From contig NZ_JBHTFQ010000008.1 of NCBI RefSeq assembly GCF_042666235.1, positions 62,001 to 126,000 of the forward strand: a DNA stretch of 64,000 nucleotides, written 5' to 3'. The position numbers were made by a program, and so were the translations under genes. Source of the DNA: Halodurantibacterium daqingensis (GTDB lineage: Bacteria > Pseudomonadota > Alphaproteobacteria > Rhodobacterales > Rhodobacteraceae). The notes beneath the pieces were generated by a model. That model saw only the letters and a program-made list of their open reading frames with translations. It had not been told where the DNA came from and searched no databases. The first letter of the stretch is position 1. Each line of letters begins with the position of its first letter. Positions 25,869-33,492 of the stretch are shown piece after piece.

Positions 25869-27824
25869 TCAGAAGGCGAAGGCAGGCGGCACGAAGGGCA
25901 CGTGCAGCAGCCGGTGATAGACGACGTAAAGCAGGACCCCGATCGCCGCGGCATAGGCCGCTGTGGCAATCAGCCCGAACCGGCCCCAGACGATCAGGTA
26001 GAAGGCGACAAAGACCAGCATCGCCCCGGCCAGGCCCAGCAAGGGCACTGCCGCAACCGTGGCGGCAAAGGCCAGGAACGGCGCGATCTCGGGCCCCTGT
26101 CGGCGCCAGAAGGCCGCGGCCCCCTCCCCATCCCGTCCCAGACGGCGTAGCGCCTGCCCGTCTTCAAGCAGGATGAGCGGCACCATCACCAGCCCGGCCA
26201 TGCAGATGGCCACAGGGAACAGCCGGCTCAGGTAAGTCCAGCCCGTCGCAGCCTGCCAGCCATAAAGAAACACCGCCCCGAACCCCAGCGTCATCACCAC
26301 CGAAAGCCCGATCCCGCCGCGCGAGAGGGTCGCGATCTGCATGTTCACGTCCCGCTTGCGCCGGTAGATCGTCCAGGCCTGCGACACGAAAACCACCAGC
26401 AGCAGCAGCGACAGGATGATGATGCTGGGCCGCGATATCACCTGCGCAAGGCTGTAGGCCTGCGCCGTCACCGCCAGCGAGTTCTCCATCACCGGCCCCA
26501 GCACGAACCCGAGGATCAGGGGCGGGCGCGGCCAGCCGCCCGCCCGCATCAGATACCCCAGCAGCCCGATGCCCAGCAATGCGATCAGCGTCAGGAAATC
26601 CGGCTGCCCGATCCAGGACCCCATGATCAGGAAAACGAAGACCGCCGGCACCACCAGATGCCCGTTGATGAAGGCCGCGCGCGCAACCTGCCTGCTCCAG
26701 GCCATCAGCAGTGCCGCGCCCAGCAGGTTGGCAAGGATGATCGACCAGACCATGCTGTAGGTCAGTGACAGGTTCTCCTGCAACATCCTCGGCCCGGGAA
26801 CGAGGCCGTGGATCGTCATCGCCCCCAGCAGGACCGCCATGGCCCCGCTGCCGGGGATCCCGAAGGACAACGTCGGGATGAGCGACCCGCCCAAAGTGGC
26901 ATTGTTGGCCGATTCCGGCGCGATCACGCCGCGGATGTCGCCCTTGCCGAACTGTGACCTGTCCTTGGCCCCCTGCACGGCGTGGCCATAGGCCAGCCAG
27001 TCCACCACCGAAGCCCCGAGCCCGGGCAAGATCCCGACGTAGGATCCCATGATCGCACAGCGGATCGCCAACCAGCGGTGGCGCACCGCCGCGCGCACCC
27101 CCGCCATCAGGCTGTCATCGGGGGCATTCACATAGGTCTTGCGGGTGATGGAAGAGCCGCTGGCCGAAAGCTGCATCATCTCGGGGATGCCGAACAGGCC
27201 GATCACCACCGGAATCAACGGCAATCCGTCCAGCAGGAACGGCAGGTTGAACCAGTATCGCGGCTCGGAGCTTGCGACCGGATAGCCGATCTGCGACAGA
27301 AGCAGGCCGATGGCGGCAGCACAGATGCCCTTGGTGACCGTGTTGCCGCTGACACCGCCGACCATCACCAGTCCGATCAGCGACAGCACGAAGAACTCTG
27401 GCGCGCCAAAGGTCAGGACCAGCCAGGTCATGATCGGCAGGCTGATCGTTAGCGCAACGCCGCCCACCACCCCACCAAAGGCGGAAACGGTGAAGGCTGC
27501 GCCGAAGGCGGTCAGGGCCTTGCCGTTCTTTGCCATCTGGTGCCCGTCAATGACCGTGGCCTGCGCGGCGATGGTGCCGGGAATACCCAGCATTACCGAC
27601 GATATCGTGTCGCTTGTCGTCGAAACCGCCAGCGCGCCCAGCAGGACGGCAAAGGCCGCCGCAGGCTCCATGCCGAAGGTGAACGGCAGGATCAGGATCA
27701 TCGCCGTCACCCCGCCCAGACCGGGCACCGCACCGAACCAAAGCCCCAGCATCACCCCAGCAAACAGATAGAGGATGGAGGGCCACTGCACCACAAGGGC
27801 AAGACCTTCGATCAGATTTTCCAT
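25869..27824 (-). CDS. TctA-TctB fusion, tripartite tricarboxylate transporter permease
   Basis: A 651-residue protein. Residues 1 to about 495 form a complete TctA (GAVPGLGGVTAMILILPFTF near 31-50; SSVMLGIPGTIAAQATVIDG; APESANNATLGGSLIPTLSFGIPG). After a charged linker (IYRRKRD) residues 505-651 form a TctB-like four-helix domain (GGIGLSVVMTLGFGAVFLYG through FYLIVWGRFGLIATAAYAAAIGVLLYVVYH). Normal TctA is about 500 and TctB about 150 residues, so this is a natural fusion of both membrane subunits. It lies between the amidohydrolase and tctC genes. Confidence 0.9.
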   Translation of the reverse strand: MENLIEGLALVVQWPSILYLFAGVMLGLWFGAVPGLGGVTAMILILPFTFGMEPAAAFAVLLGALAVSTTSDTISSVMLGIPGTIAAQATVIDGHQMAKNGKALTAFGAAFTVSAFGGVVGGVALTISLPIMTWLVLTFGAPEFFVLSLIGLVMVGGVSGNTVTKGICAAAIGLLLSQIGYPVASSEPRYWFNLPFLLDGLPLIPVVIGLFGIPEMMQLSASGSSITRKTYVNAPDDSLMAGVRAAVRHRWLAIRCAIMGSYVGILPGLGASVVDWLAYGHAVQGAKDRSQFGKGDIRGVIAPESANNATLGGSLIPTLSFGIPGSGAMAVLLGAMTIHGLVPGPRMLQENLSLTYSMVWSIILANLLGAALLMAWSRQVARAAFINGHLVVPAVFVFLIMGSWIGQPDFLTLIALLGIGLLGYLMRAGGWPRPPLILGFVLGPVMENSLAVTAQAYSLAQVISRPSIIILSLLLLVVFVSQAWTIYRRKRDVNMQIATLSRGGIGLSVVMTLGFGAVFLYGWQAATGWTYLSRLFPVAICMAGLVMVPLILLEDGQALRRLGRDGEGAAAFWRRQGPEIAPFLAFAATVAAVPLLGLAGAMLVFVAFYLIVWGRFGLIATAAYAAAIGVLLYVVYHRLLHVPFVPPAFAF

Positions 27825-27862
27825 GAATCCCCCGGGATTTCCCGGCCGTCCTGCGGTCAGAT

Positions 27863-27887
27863 CCGGGTGCCGCGCCTCGGCACCCGG
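27863..27887 (-). other. Perfect 10-bp hairpin between tctC and tctAB genes
   Basis: CCGGGTGCCG (27863-27872) pairs with CGGCACCCGG (27878-27887) around a 5-nt loop. There is no T-run. It lies directly after the binding-protein gene, where a stem usually stabilises the upstream message or limits read-through into the permease. Confidence 0.55.
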
Positions 27888-27894
27888 CGCGGCA

Positions 27895-28983
27895 TCACCG
27901 TTCCATCTTCGCGATGTAGCTGCTCATCAGGTCGCGCATTTCGGGCGGGGTATTGGCGATTTCCTCGACGATCGCCTCTACCTGCTCGAAATGCGAAATG
28001 GTGGGGACGCGGCCGAAGATGCGCTCGGCCTCCGCCAGAAACTCGGGGTCCTGCGTCGCTTCGGCGAAAGAGGTCCTGAGCATCTGCAGATGGTCCTCGG
28101 GCGTTCCCGGGGGTGCGACGATCAGCCAGTTGATCGGATCGGTCACGCGCCCGTGGTACTTGATCATTTCCCATTCCGGGCCGCTCGGCTCGGACCCGGT
28201 TACCCTGCGGAAATAGGCATCAAAGGTCTCTTCGCCCGGCAGGAACGGGTCTTCCAGCAAAGCGTCGCCCGCTTCGTTGGGGCCGGTGAAGTAGAACAGG
28301 CTGAATGACTTCCCCGCAGCAATTGGCCCGTCGCGCAACTGCTGGTTATAGAAGACCGAGGTCGCCGGATAGGCGTCTATTTCCCCGCGCTGCAAAGCGG
28401 CCTCAAGCGGGTTATCCCCCGAAAAGCCGGAGATGAAGGTATAATCGACGCCCAGCATGTCCAGCGCCGCCGCCGTGCGCATGGACGGGGCGCTTTTCGG
28501 ATTGTAGCCTCCAAACCGGAGATGATCGAGGTTCACGACGTCATCGGCATCCCTGGGGCCGTTTTCGGCATCAACCGAAACATGCACAAGGAAGGTCGCT
28601 CCGCCCACGCCGCCGATCAGCCCGAAGTTCGCAAAGGGGATCTGCAGCGGCTCGGGATCGAGGATGCGGGTGGATCCGTTCCAGGCCAGCCAGCCAATGG
28701 TGCGTCCGTCGGGCCGCGCGTTCATCACCTGAAGAATGCCGCGCGAAAGGGCACCTCCCTCGACCGACTGCACCACGATGGTCGGCGCCCCTGCCATGGT
28801 CTTGGCCCAGGCATTTGCGGCAATCTGTGCGCCCAGTCCGGTTGCGCCGCCAGGGGCGGCATTATGCACGATGGTGACTGTCTGCCCGGTCAGGTCGATG
28901 GGCTGGGCGGCTGCCCCGGTTGCGACCCAGATGGCAATGGCGCAGCCTCCCGCCAGCCCGCGTAACACGTTGATGCGACTCAT
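27895..28983 (-). CDS. Ttt transporter substrate-binding protein (TctC/Bug family, divergent)
   Basis: A 362-residue secreted protein. The signal peptide ends near GAAAQ at residue 27 (MSRINVLRGLAGGCAIAIWVATGAAA). The mature start PIDLTGQTVTIVHNAAPGGATGLGAQ is a recognisable but divergent TctC ligand loop. It is longer than the usual 320 residues. GGGAGGAG precedes the ATG. First gene of the operon that continues into TctAB, two amidohydrolases and the Rieske protein. Confidence 0.82.
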   Translation of the reverse strand: MSRINVLRGLAGGCAIAIWVATGAAAQPIDLTGQTVTIVHNAAPGGATGLGAQIAANAWAKTMAGAPTIVVQSVEGGALSRGILQVMNARPDGRTIGWLAWNGSTRILDPEPLQIPFANFGLIGGVGGATFLVHVSVDAENGPRDADDVVNLDHLRFGGYNPKSAPSMRTAAALDMLGVDYTFISGFSGDNPLEAALQRGEIDAYPATSVFYNQQLRDGPIAAGKSFSLFYFTGPNEAGDALLEDPFLPGEETFDAYFRRVTGSEPSGPEWEMIKYHGRVTDPINWLIVAPPGTPEDHLQMLRTSFAEATQDPEFLAEAERIFGRVPTISHFEQVEAIVEEIANTPPEMRDLMSSYIAKMER

Positions 28984-28988
28984 ACATA

Positions 28989-29060
28989 CTCCTCCCCAGA
29001 AGCGATATTGTGTACACTGATGAAGCCGCGCCGCGGCGCGAACGGTCTCCTCCCCAGAAG
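28989..29060 (-). promoter_or_regulatory. Upstream region with duplicated Shine-Dalgarno block and GTGTACAC site
   Basis: The 14-mer CTCCTCCCCAGAAG occurs at 28989-29002 (the ribosome-binding region of the tctC-like gene) and again at 29047-29060. Between them lie the palindromes GTGTACAC (29010-29017) and a 14-bp CGCGCCG/CGGCGCG near 29025-29038. The palindromes are candidate regulator sites. Confidence 0.4.
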
Positions 29061-29166
29061 GCTCGCGCAGTGTAACTCAAATGAGCCTAGATGATTCGCG
29101 AAAAATTGGTAGGGTTTTCTCCCAGGTTGAGCCAAGTTTCGCGCTGCCCGCAGAAGGAAAGGGATA

Positions 29167-29182
29167 ATAATGCATACATTAT
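29167..29182 (+). promoter_or_regulatory. Palindrome over a start codon
   Basis: ATAATG (29167-29172) and CATTAT (29177-29182) form an inverted repeat around CATA. The GFA start codon (29170-29172) is inside the left arm. It could be an operator of GntR type or a translation-blocking hairpin. Confidence 0.35.
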
Positions 29183-29715
29183 CGGAGGTTCCACTTCCGC
29201 AGCCGGGTGGATGCCAATGCGGAAACATCCGCTATCAGCTGCGAGGAATCCCGCTCGCCTTCTTCATCTGTCATTGCCGGGAATGTCAGAAACAGTCGGG
29301 CAGTGCCTTCGGCCAGTCGCTGCGCGTGCATTGTCATGATCTGCAGATAAGCGGCCGGACGGCGGAATGGTCGCGCGACACGGCATCGGGGGCGGTAACC
29401 GAGGCCCGGTTCTGCCCCAGTTGCGGAACGCGCATCCTGCACATGCGGCGCGGCGCAACCCTGTGCCACCTGCGCGCCGGAACGCTGGATGACACCTCGT
29501 GGCTGGTTCCGGCCGCACATATCTGGGCCCGCGCGCGTCAGCCGTGGCTGCACCCCGACCCGGGGGCGATGGTCTTCGACGAACAGCCCGACAGCATGGA
29601 TGCGATCTGCGCGCTGTGGCAGGCCCGGATGATGCCCACCTTCACCTGGGCGGAGGCAGAAGGCCCGGGGCCGGCTGCCCCAGCCGGTCAGCCCCGCTCT
29701 CGCGGCGACGGCTGA
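29170..29715 (+). CDS. GFA family zinc protein
   Basis: A 181-residue protein of the GFA/CENP-V (glutathione-dependent formaldehyde-activating-like) family. Zinc ligands are CQC (about residues 15-17), CHCRECQ (about 34-40) and CPSCGTR (about 82-88). GAAAGGG precedes the ATG. Family members often act on or bind glutathione adducts, but most are uncharacterised. The C-terminal tail is Pro/Gly-rich. Divergent from the Ttt/amidohydrolase operon. Confidence 0.85.
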   Translation: MHTLSEVPLPQPGGCQCGNIRYQLRGIPLAFFICHCRECQKQSGSAFGQSLRVHCHDLQISGRTAEWSRDTASGAVTEARFCPSCGTRILHMRRGATLCHLRAGTLDDTSWLVPAAHIWARARQPWLHPDPGAMVFDEQPDSMDAICALWQARMMPTFTWAEAEGPGPAAPAGQPRSRGDG

Positions 29716-30084
29716 TCGCCCCCTTCCGGATCAGCGGCCACGCCGCGGACCGACGCCATGCAACGGCCTCTCTCAAGGCCCAGGTGAAAGATCGATCGGA
29801 GCCATGCGCGGGGATGGCACTGATGGTGCGGCTCAACTTGTACCGCCTGGTGCAGGTGAAAACCCGCCAAGCCAGCAACTATCGCAGGGTTTTCGCGGGG
29901 GCGCGGGTTCGTCAGCCGGCCCGCTGCGGCACGGATTCCATGATTCGCCCCGTGTCGCAGAAGTGCCCGAATGGCACGGGCCGTTTGCGGCGAGGGCGAC
30001 AGCGGCGACGTTGGGATACGATGCCGACGGGTTTCGCGAAGCTTTGAACACAAGTTAAGCCACTGGCATCCCAGCTGTAATTCC
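29716..30084. other. Intergenic, no supported gene
   Basis: No frame has a start signal or family resemblance. The stretch leads into an IS5 fragment and is probably decayed mobile DNA. Confidence 0.4.
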
Positions 30085-30222
30085 CGGTGGGGCCGTCCGC
30101 TCCGCCAGGCCCGTTACAAACGGCGCAATCGCATCGAGATCATGTTCGGCAGATCGAAGAGCAGGCGCCGCAGCGCTGCCCGCGACGACAGGTGCCCAAA
30201 GGTCTTCCTGTCCGCCATCGCC
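30085..30222 (+). pseudogene. IS5-family transposase C-terminal remnant
   Basis: RYKRRNRIEIMFGR (from 30112) followed by DRCPKVFLSAIA matches the very conserved end of IS5-group transposases, including the catalytic Glu of the DDE triad. Downstream the text degenerates and the N-terminal three quarters are missing. A short fossil only. Confidence 0.65.
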
Positions 30223-30378
30223 CACGTCCAGCCATCATCTTCCGGCTCTGATCTTCACCACGGCTGGAGCCTGACTGTCATCCGGAAGTTCGGCTGCCCC
30301 AGGTTCTCGGCAACACCCGCAGTGCATGACGGGCGATGAGGGCCGGGGAAATCGCGCGACAGCACTTGTGCTGACGGA
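30223..30378. other. Short gap before hipA stop
   Basis: Nothing recognised; decayed DNA between the IS5 fossil and the hipBA operon end. Confidence 0.4.
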
Positions 30379-31710
30379 TCACGAACGGCCGACCACGCCC
30401 GCACCGACCTGATCTGTCAGCACGGACATCCGGTTCTTCGCATGTGCGATGATCGGTCCCGCGACGCGATCCGGGAAGTCCTGCGGCAATGCATCTGCCA
30501 CCGTGTCGATGGCCTGCGGCCCGATCTCGGCCAGTTCCGTGAAGGCTTGGCGCCGGACTTCTGGCGGAACCTTCGCAAGGCCGGCTGTCTCTTCGAAATG
30601 CTTCGGCTGGATCTGGTCAAGGCGGTAATGCCGCCGTCTGCCCACCGACATCGCCAGGCGCAATTCCCTGTGGCGGAAGGCGCCTGTCTTCATCGCCGGG
30701 GCGGCGCTGAGAATATCGTAGAGCGGCGTCATGGCAAACCCGCCCGGACCGAGGAAGAGCGAGTAGTTCTTGGCATGTCCGTCGATGGCGGCGAGAATCC
30801 AGTTCACGATCTGCGCCTTGAGGAACAGCTGCTGATCGGCCAGGCGCTCGCGCGAGCCTGCGAGCAGGCGCAGCCCGTCCTGTATCCCGGGGCCGCCATG
30901 CTCCTGATACTTCTGTCCGGATTCGAAGCCGAGCGCCTGCAGGAAGTCTTCCTGTGGCAGGCGCAGGATGCCGCCCTTCTCGCGCGGGGTGCGGTCGAAG
31001 CGGGTGACAACCAGAACTGTCTGCTCCTCGAAACTCTCGATCCTCGCCTCGTTGACCGGCAGGCCCATGGCGGCGCCGAGCTTGAGGCAGAGCCATTCAT
31101 TCTCGACGCTGTCGGTCATGTCGATGCCGTGCGAGACGATCCCCATCCGTCGCTTGAAGATATGCGTGGTGGGGGTGAGCCCGGCGGGCTTCAGCCAGGC
31201 ACCGTCGTGCCACAGGAAGGCGGTTTTCTCCTGCGCGCCGGCAAGGGAGATGCGGAATGTGTCGCCCGCGCGGATACCCAGCGGCGAGGTTGCCAGATCC
31301 CGGATCATGGCCGCGATGTCGGCCTCGGACTGCGGGGCGCCCTCGATCCGGAACGGGTCGCCGGGATCCTCGCCCCGCGGCAGGAACTGCATCGCACCGA
31401 TGCAGTCGCGTCCGATTGCGGCCAGCAGATCATGCGGCCGATCGCTGCGGGCTTCCGTCCGCTCGGCGATCCGGCGGCGCAGGTCGGCGTTGTCGGGCAG
31501 CAGGTTCTCGAACACCGCGTTGACATGGGCACCGGACTGGGCGCCTCCCATCAGCGGAAGCTGCCGCGAGATCGGGAAGGCAAACTCCCACGCCAGCCAG
31601 TCGGCATCATAGGCGAAGCTGACGCCGCCTGCCGGGTTGTAGCGATACTCGCCGGCCAGGCGCCCGTTGATACGGACATCGAGGCGCCGGACAACCGGTG
31701 GACGCCCCAT
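30379..31710 (-). CDS. hipA: HipA-type serine/threonine kinase toxin
   Basis: A 443-residue HipA-like kinase. The N-terminal HipA domain has GGVSFAYDADWLA. The glycine loop is ISLAGAQEKTAFLW (about residues 154-167). The catalytic loop is IDGHAKNYSL with the essential Asp and Asn, and the metal site is MTPLYDILS. HipA phosphorylates glutamyl-tRNA synthetase and stops growth. The ATG shares one base with the hipB stop (TGATG), so antitoxin and toxin are coupled. All key residues are present, so it is probably active when free. Confidence 0.9.
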   Translation of the reverse strand: MGRPPVVRRLDVRINGRLAGEYRYNPAGGVSFAYDADWLAWEFAFPISRQLPLMGGAQSGAHVNAVFENLLPDNADLRRRIAERTEARSDRPHDLLAAIGRDCIGAMQFLPRGEDPGDPFRIEGAPQSEADIAAMIRDLATSPLGIRAGDTFRISLAGAQEKTAFLWHDGAWLKPAGLTPTTHIFKRRMGIVSHGIDMTDSVENEWLCLKLGAAMGLPVNEARIESFEEQTVLVVTRFDRTPREKGGILRLPQEDFLQALGFESGQKYQEHGGPGIQDGLRLLAGSRERLADQQLFLKAQIVNWILAAIDGHAKNYSLFLGPGGFAMTPLYDILSAAPAMKTGAFRHRELRLAMSVGRRRHYRLDQIQPKHFEETAGLAKVPPEVRRQAFTELAEIGPQAIDTVADALPQDFPDRVAGPIIAHAKNRMSVLTDQVGAGVVGRS

Positions 31711-31967
31711 CAGAAGATGTCCTTGACCGAGGGCACGGACGCGACTTTGCCCGTTTCGCCAAGGGCAAGTTCCAGGCCAAGCGCCGACACGAGCGCGAAC
31801 AGCGTCGAAACCTTCGGCTCATGGGTGCCATTCTCGATGCGCGAGACATGTTTGGCCGCCAGTCCCGCCCGCTGCCCAAGTTCTTCCTGCGTCAACCCCA
31901 ACTCCTTGCGGCGGCTGCGCAGGGCCTGGTTGAGGCCGGTCCCGTCACGAAGAATCTGGGTATGCAT
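31710..31967 (-). CDS. hipB: HipB-type HTH antitoxin
   Basis: An 85-residue XRE-type DNA-binding antitoxin. HTH residues 12-66 include RRKELGLTQEELGQRAGLAAKHVSRIENG. It binds HipA and represses the operon. No strong Shine-Dalgarno is seen before the ATG. Direct repeats upstream (32012-32054) are the likely operators. Confidence 0.88.
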   Translation of the reverse strand: MHTQILRDGTGLNQALRSRRKELGLTQEELGQRAGLAAKHVSRIENGTHEPKVSTLFALVSALGLELALGETGKVASVPSVKDIF

Positions 31968-32011
31968 ATCAGGTCCGGAATGGTGATGAACAGGTAGAAA
32001 TTCTGAAATAC

Positions 32012-32054
32012 CCCAAAATCATCACTTATGCAAGAAAACCCAAAACCATCACTT
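32012..32054. promoter_or_regulatory. Repeated operator-like sites upstream of hipBA
   Basis: CCCAAAATCATCACTT (32012-32027) and CCCAAAACCATCACTT (32039-32054) differ at one base and are offset by 27 bp. An opposed ATGGTGATG lies at 31979-31987 near the start codon. Such spacing over about two and a half helical turns suits cooperative HipB dimers. Confidence 0.6.
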
Positions 32055-32400
32055 CGGGACCTCATCGCCGGCTCAAATCCATGTTCTGTTCTTGTGCGTC
32101 GGCTGCAAAGCTCAGGGTTGATGCGCAGTCTTCACCCGCCAGAATGCGACCTCCCGAAGGATCCGGCATCGAAGCGGCGCCTTCCATCTGCAGACGATAG
32201 TGTTGCGCGATCAAAGGCCTTCGGCCGAGATGCTTGACGTATGCGATGCGCGCCAGATTGTCAGCTGCTGCTCGATGATCTCCAAAGGCGCAGCCAGCGA
32301 AGCTGCGAAAAAGACCAATACCCGCACTCTCCGTCCGACCATGTGCCGCACCCGAATGATGGTTGCGGCGCCCGGACGGCAGGACGTTCTGCACCGCCCC
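32055..32400. other. Intergenic, no supported gene
   Basis: The minus frame 32062-32394 is open but has no ribosome-binding site and no recognisable domain. I do not call it. The gap separates the hipBA region from the pectin island. Confidence 0.4.
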
Positions 32401-33492
32401 CTAGGCCACCTGCGCCAGCGTCAGAAGGTGCTGGCGCGCGGCGGCCATCATCAGGGGGCCGGTGCCCTTGGAATCGTCGCTGACCACAGGTTCGCTCAGG
32501 TAATACTCCGGGGTTCCGTCGCGGTAGCGCCCGGAAAAACCGCCAAGCCCCGCAACATGGCAGATCCCGGTCAGCCGCGTCAGGCCGGCCGCGTCCGCGC
32601 GCAGCTTGCCGCGCAGGAAATCAAGCGCGCGGGCGGCCCCGGCCTCTGCCCCCGGGGGGGCAAGGCCCGCGCCCCCGGCCGAAAGCAGCGCATAGGCGAA
32701 CATCGCGCTGGCCGAGCTTTCGGCGTAGTTCCCCGGCAGATCGGGCATGTCGATCACCTGCAGCCAGCCGCCCCCCTCGGTCTGCAGCGCCAGTATCCGC
32801 ACCAGAAGCGCCGTCGTCCGCCCCGCCAGCCCCACCGCCGCAAAGGCCGCTGGCCCCACCAGTTCCGCGCAATCGACCAGCGCCATCGCCTGCCATCCCA
32901 GCGCCCGCGCCCAGGCGGCGGGCGACTGGCCCGTCACCGGATCGGCCCAGCCCTGCGCCCGCACCGCGTCATAGCCATGGGCACAAAGGCCGTCGGGCCG
33001 CAGCGTCAGGGTGAACGCCTCGGCCAGTTGCGCGAGCGCGTCCTGCACCGCCCGCTGGTCGCCACGGTGCTGGGCAAGCTGGATCTGGAACGGCAGGCCC
33101 ATGTAAAGCCCATCGAGCCAGACCTGCTGCGGATAGATCTTCTTGTGCCAATAGCTGCCCCCCGCCGTGCGCGGATGGTGTGCCAGCTGCGCCCCCAACC
33201 GGTCGGCCGCCGCCATCCAGCGCGGATCGGCCGTCCAGCGGTCCAGCGCAAACAGGACCCGGCCCGACAGGATGTTGTCGATGTTGTAATCCTCGGGGTC
33301 GTAACCGGCCAGCGTCCCGTCGGGGCCGACCTGCGCCCGGGCAAGCCGGATCAGGTGATCCTGCCAGCGCGCCTCGCCCGTCGCCTGAAACAGCAGTTCG
33401 AGCCCGCGATAGATGCAGCCGTCCTCATAGCACCAGGCGCCGCCCTTGTAGGGTTCATAGCGGGCGGCAAAGGCGTCGAAATAGTCTAGCAT
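32401..33492 (-). CDS. GH105 unsaturated (galacturonyl/rhamnogalacturonyl) glycoside hydrolase
   Basis: A 363-residue alpha/alpha-barrel hydrolase of GH105. Recognisable segments are EPYKGGAWCYEDGCIYRGLELLF (about residues 14-36), the catalytic-region DPEDYNIDNILSGRVLFALD, QVWLDGLYMGLPF, and NYAESSASAMFAYALL. It cleaves the unsaturated uronate from the end of pectin-lyase products. No signal peptide, so it acts in the cytosol on imported oligomers. ATG 33492 lies inside the tail of the GH28 gene; 7-nt overlap. Confidence 0.88.
   Translation of the reverse strand: MLDYFDAFAARYEPYKGGAWCYEDGCIYRGLELLFQATGEARWQDHLIRLARAQVGPDGTLAGYDPEDYNIDNILSGRVLFALDRWTADPRWMAAADRLGAQLAHHPRTAGGSYWHKKIYPQQVWLDGLYMGLPFQIQLAQHRGDQRAVQDALAQLAEAFTLTLRPDGLCAHGYDAVRAQGWADPVTGQSPAAWARALGWQAMALVDCAELVGPAAFAAVGLAGRTTALLVRILALQTEGGGWLQVIDMPDLPGNYAESSASAMFAYALLSAGGAGLAPPGAEAGAARALDFLRGKLRADAAGLTRLTGICHVAGLGGFSGRYRDGTPEYYLSEPVVSDDSKGTGPLMMAAARQHLLTLAQVA

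Noticed and set aside
32062..32394. 110-codon minus-strand frame upstream of the GH105 end
   Set aside because: No ribosome-binding site, no domain, and composition typical of non-coding frames.
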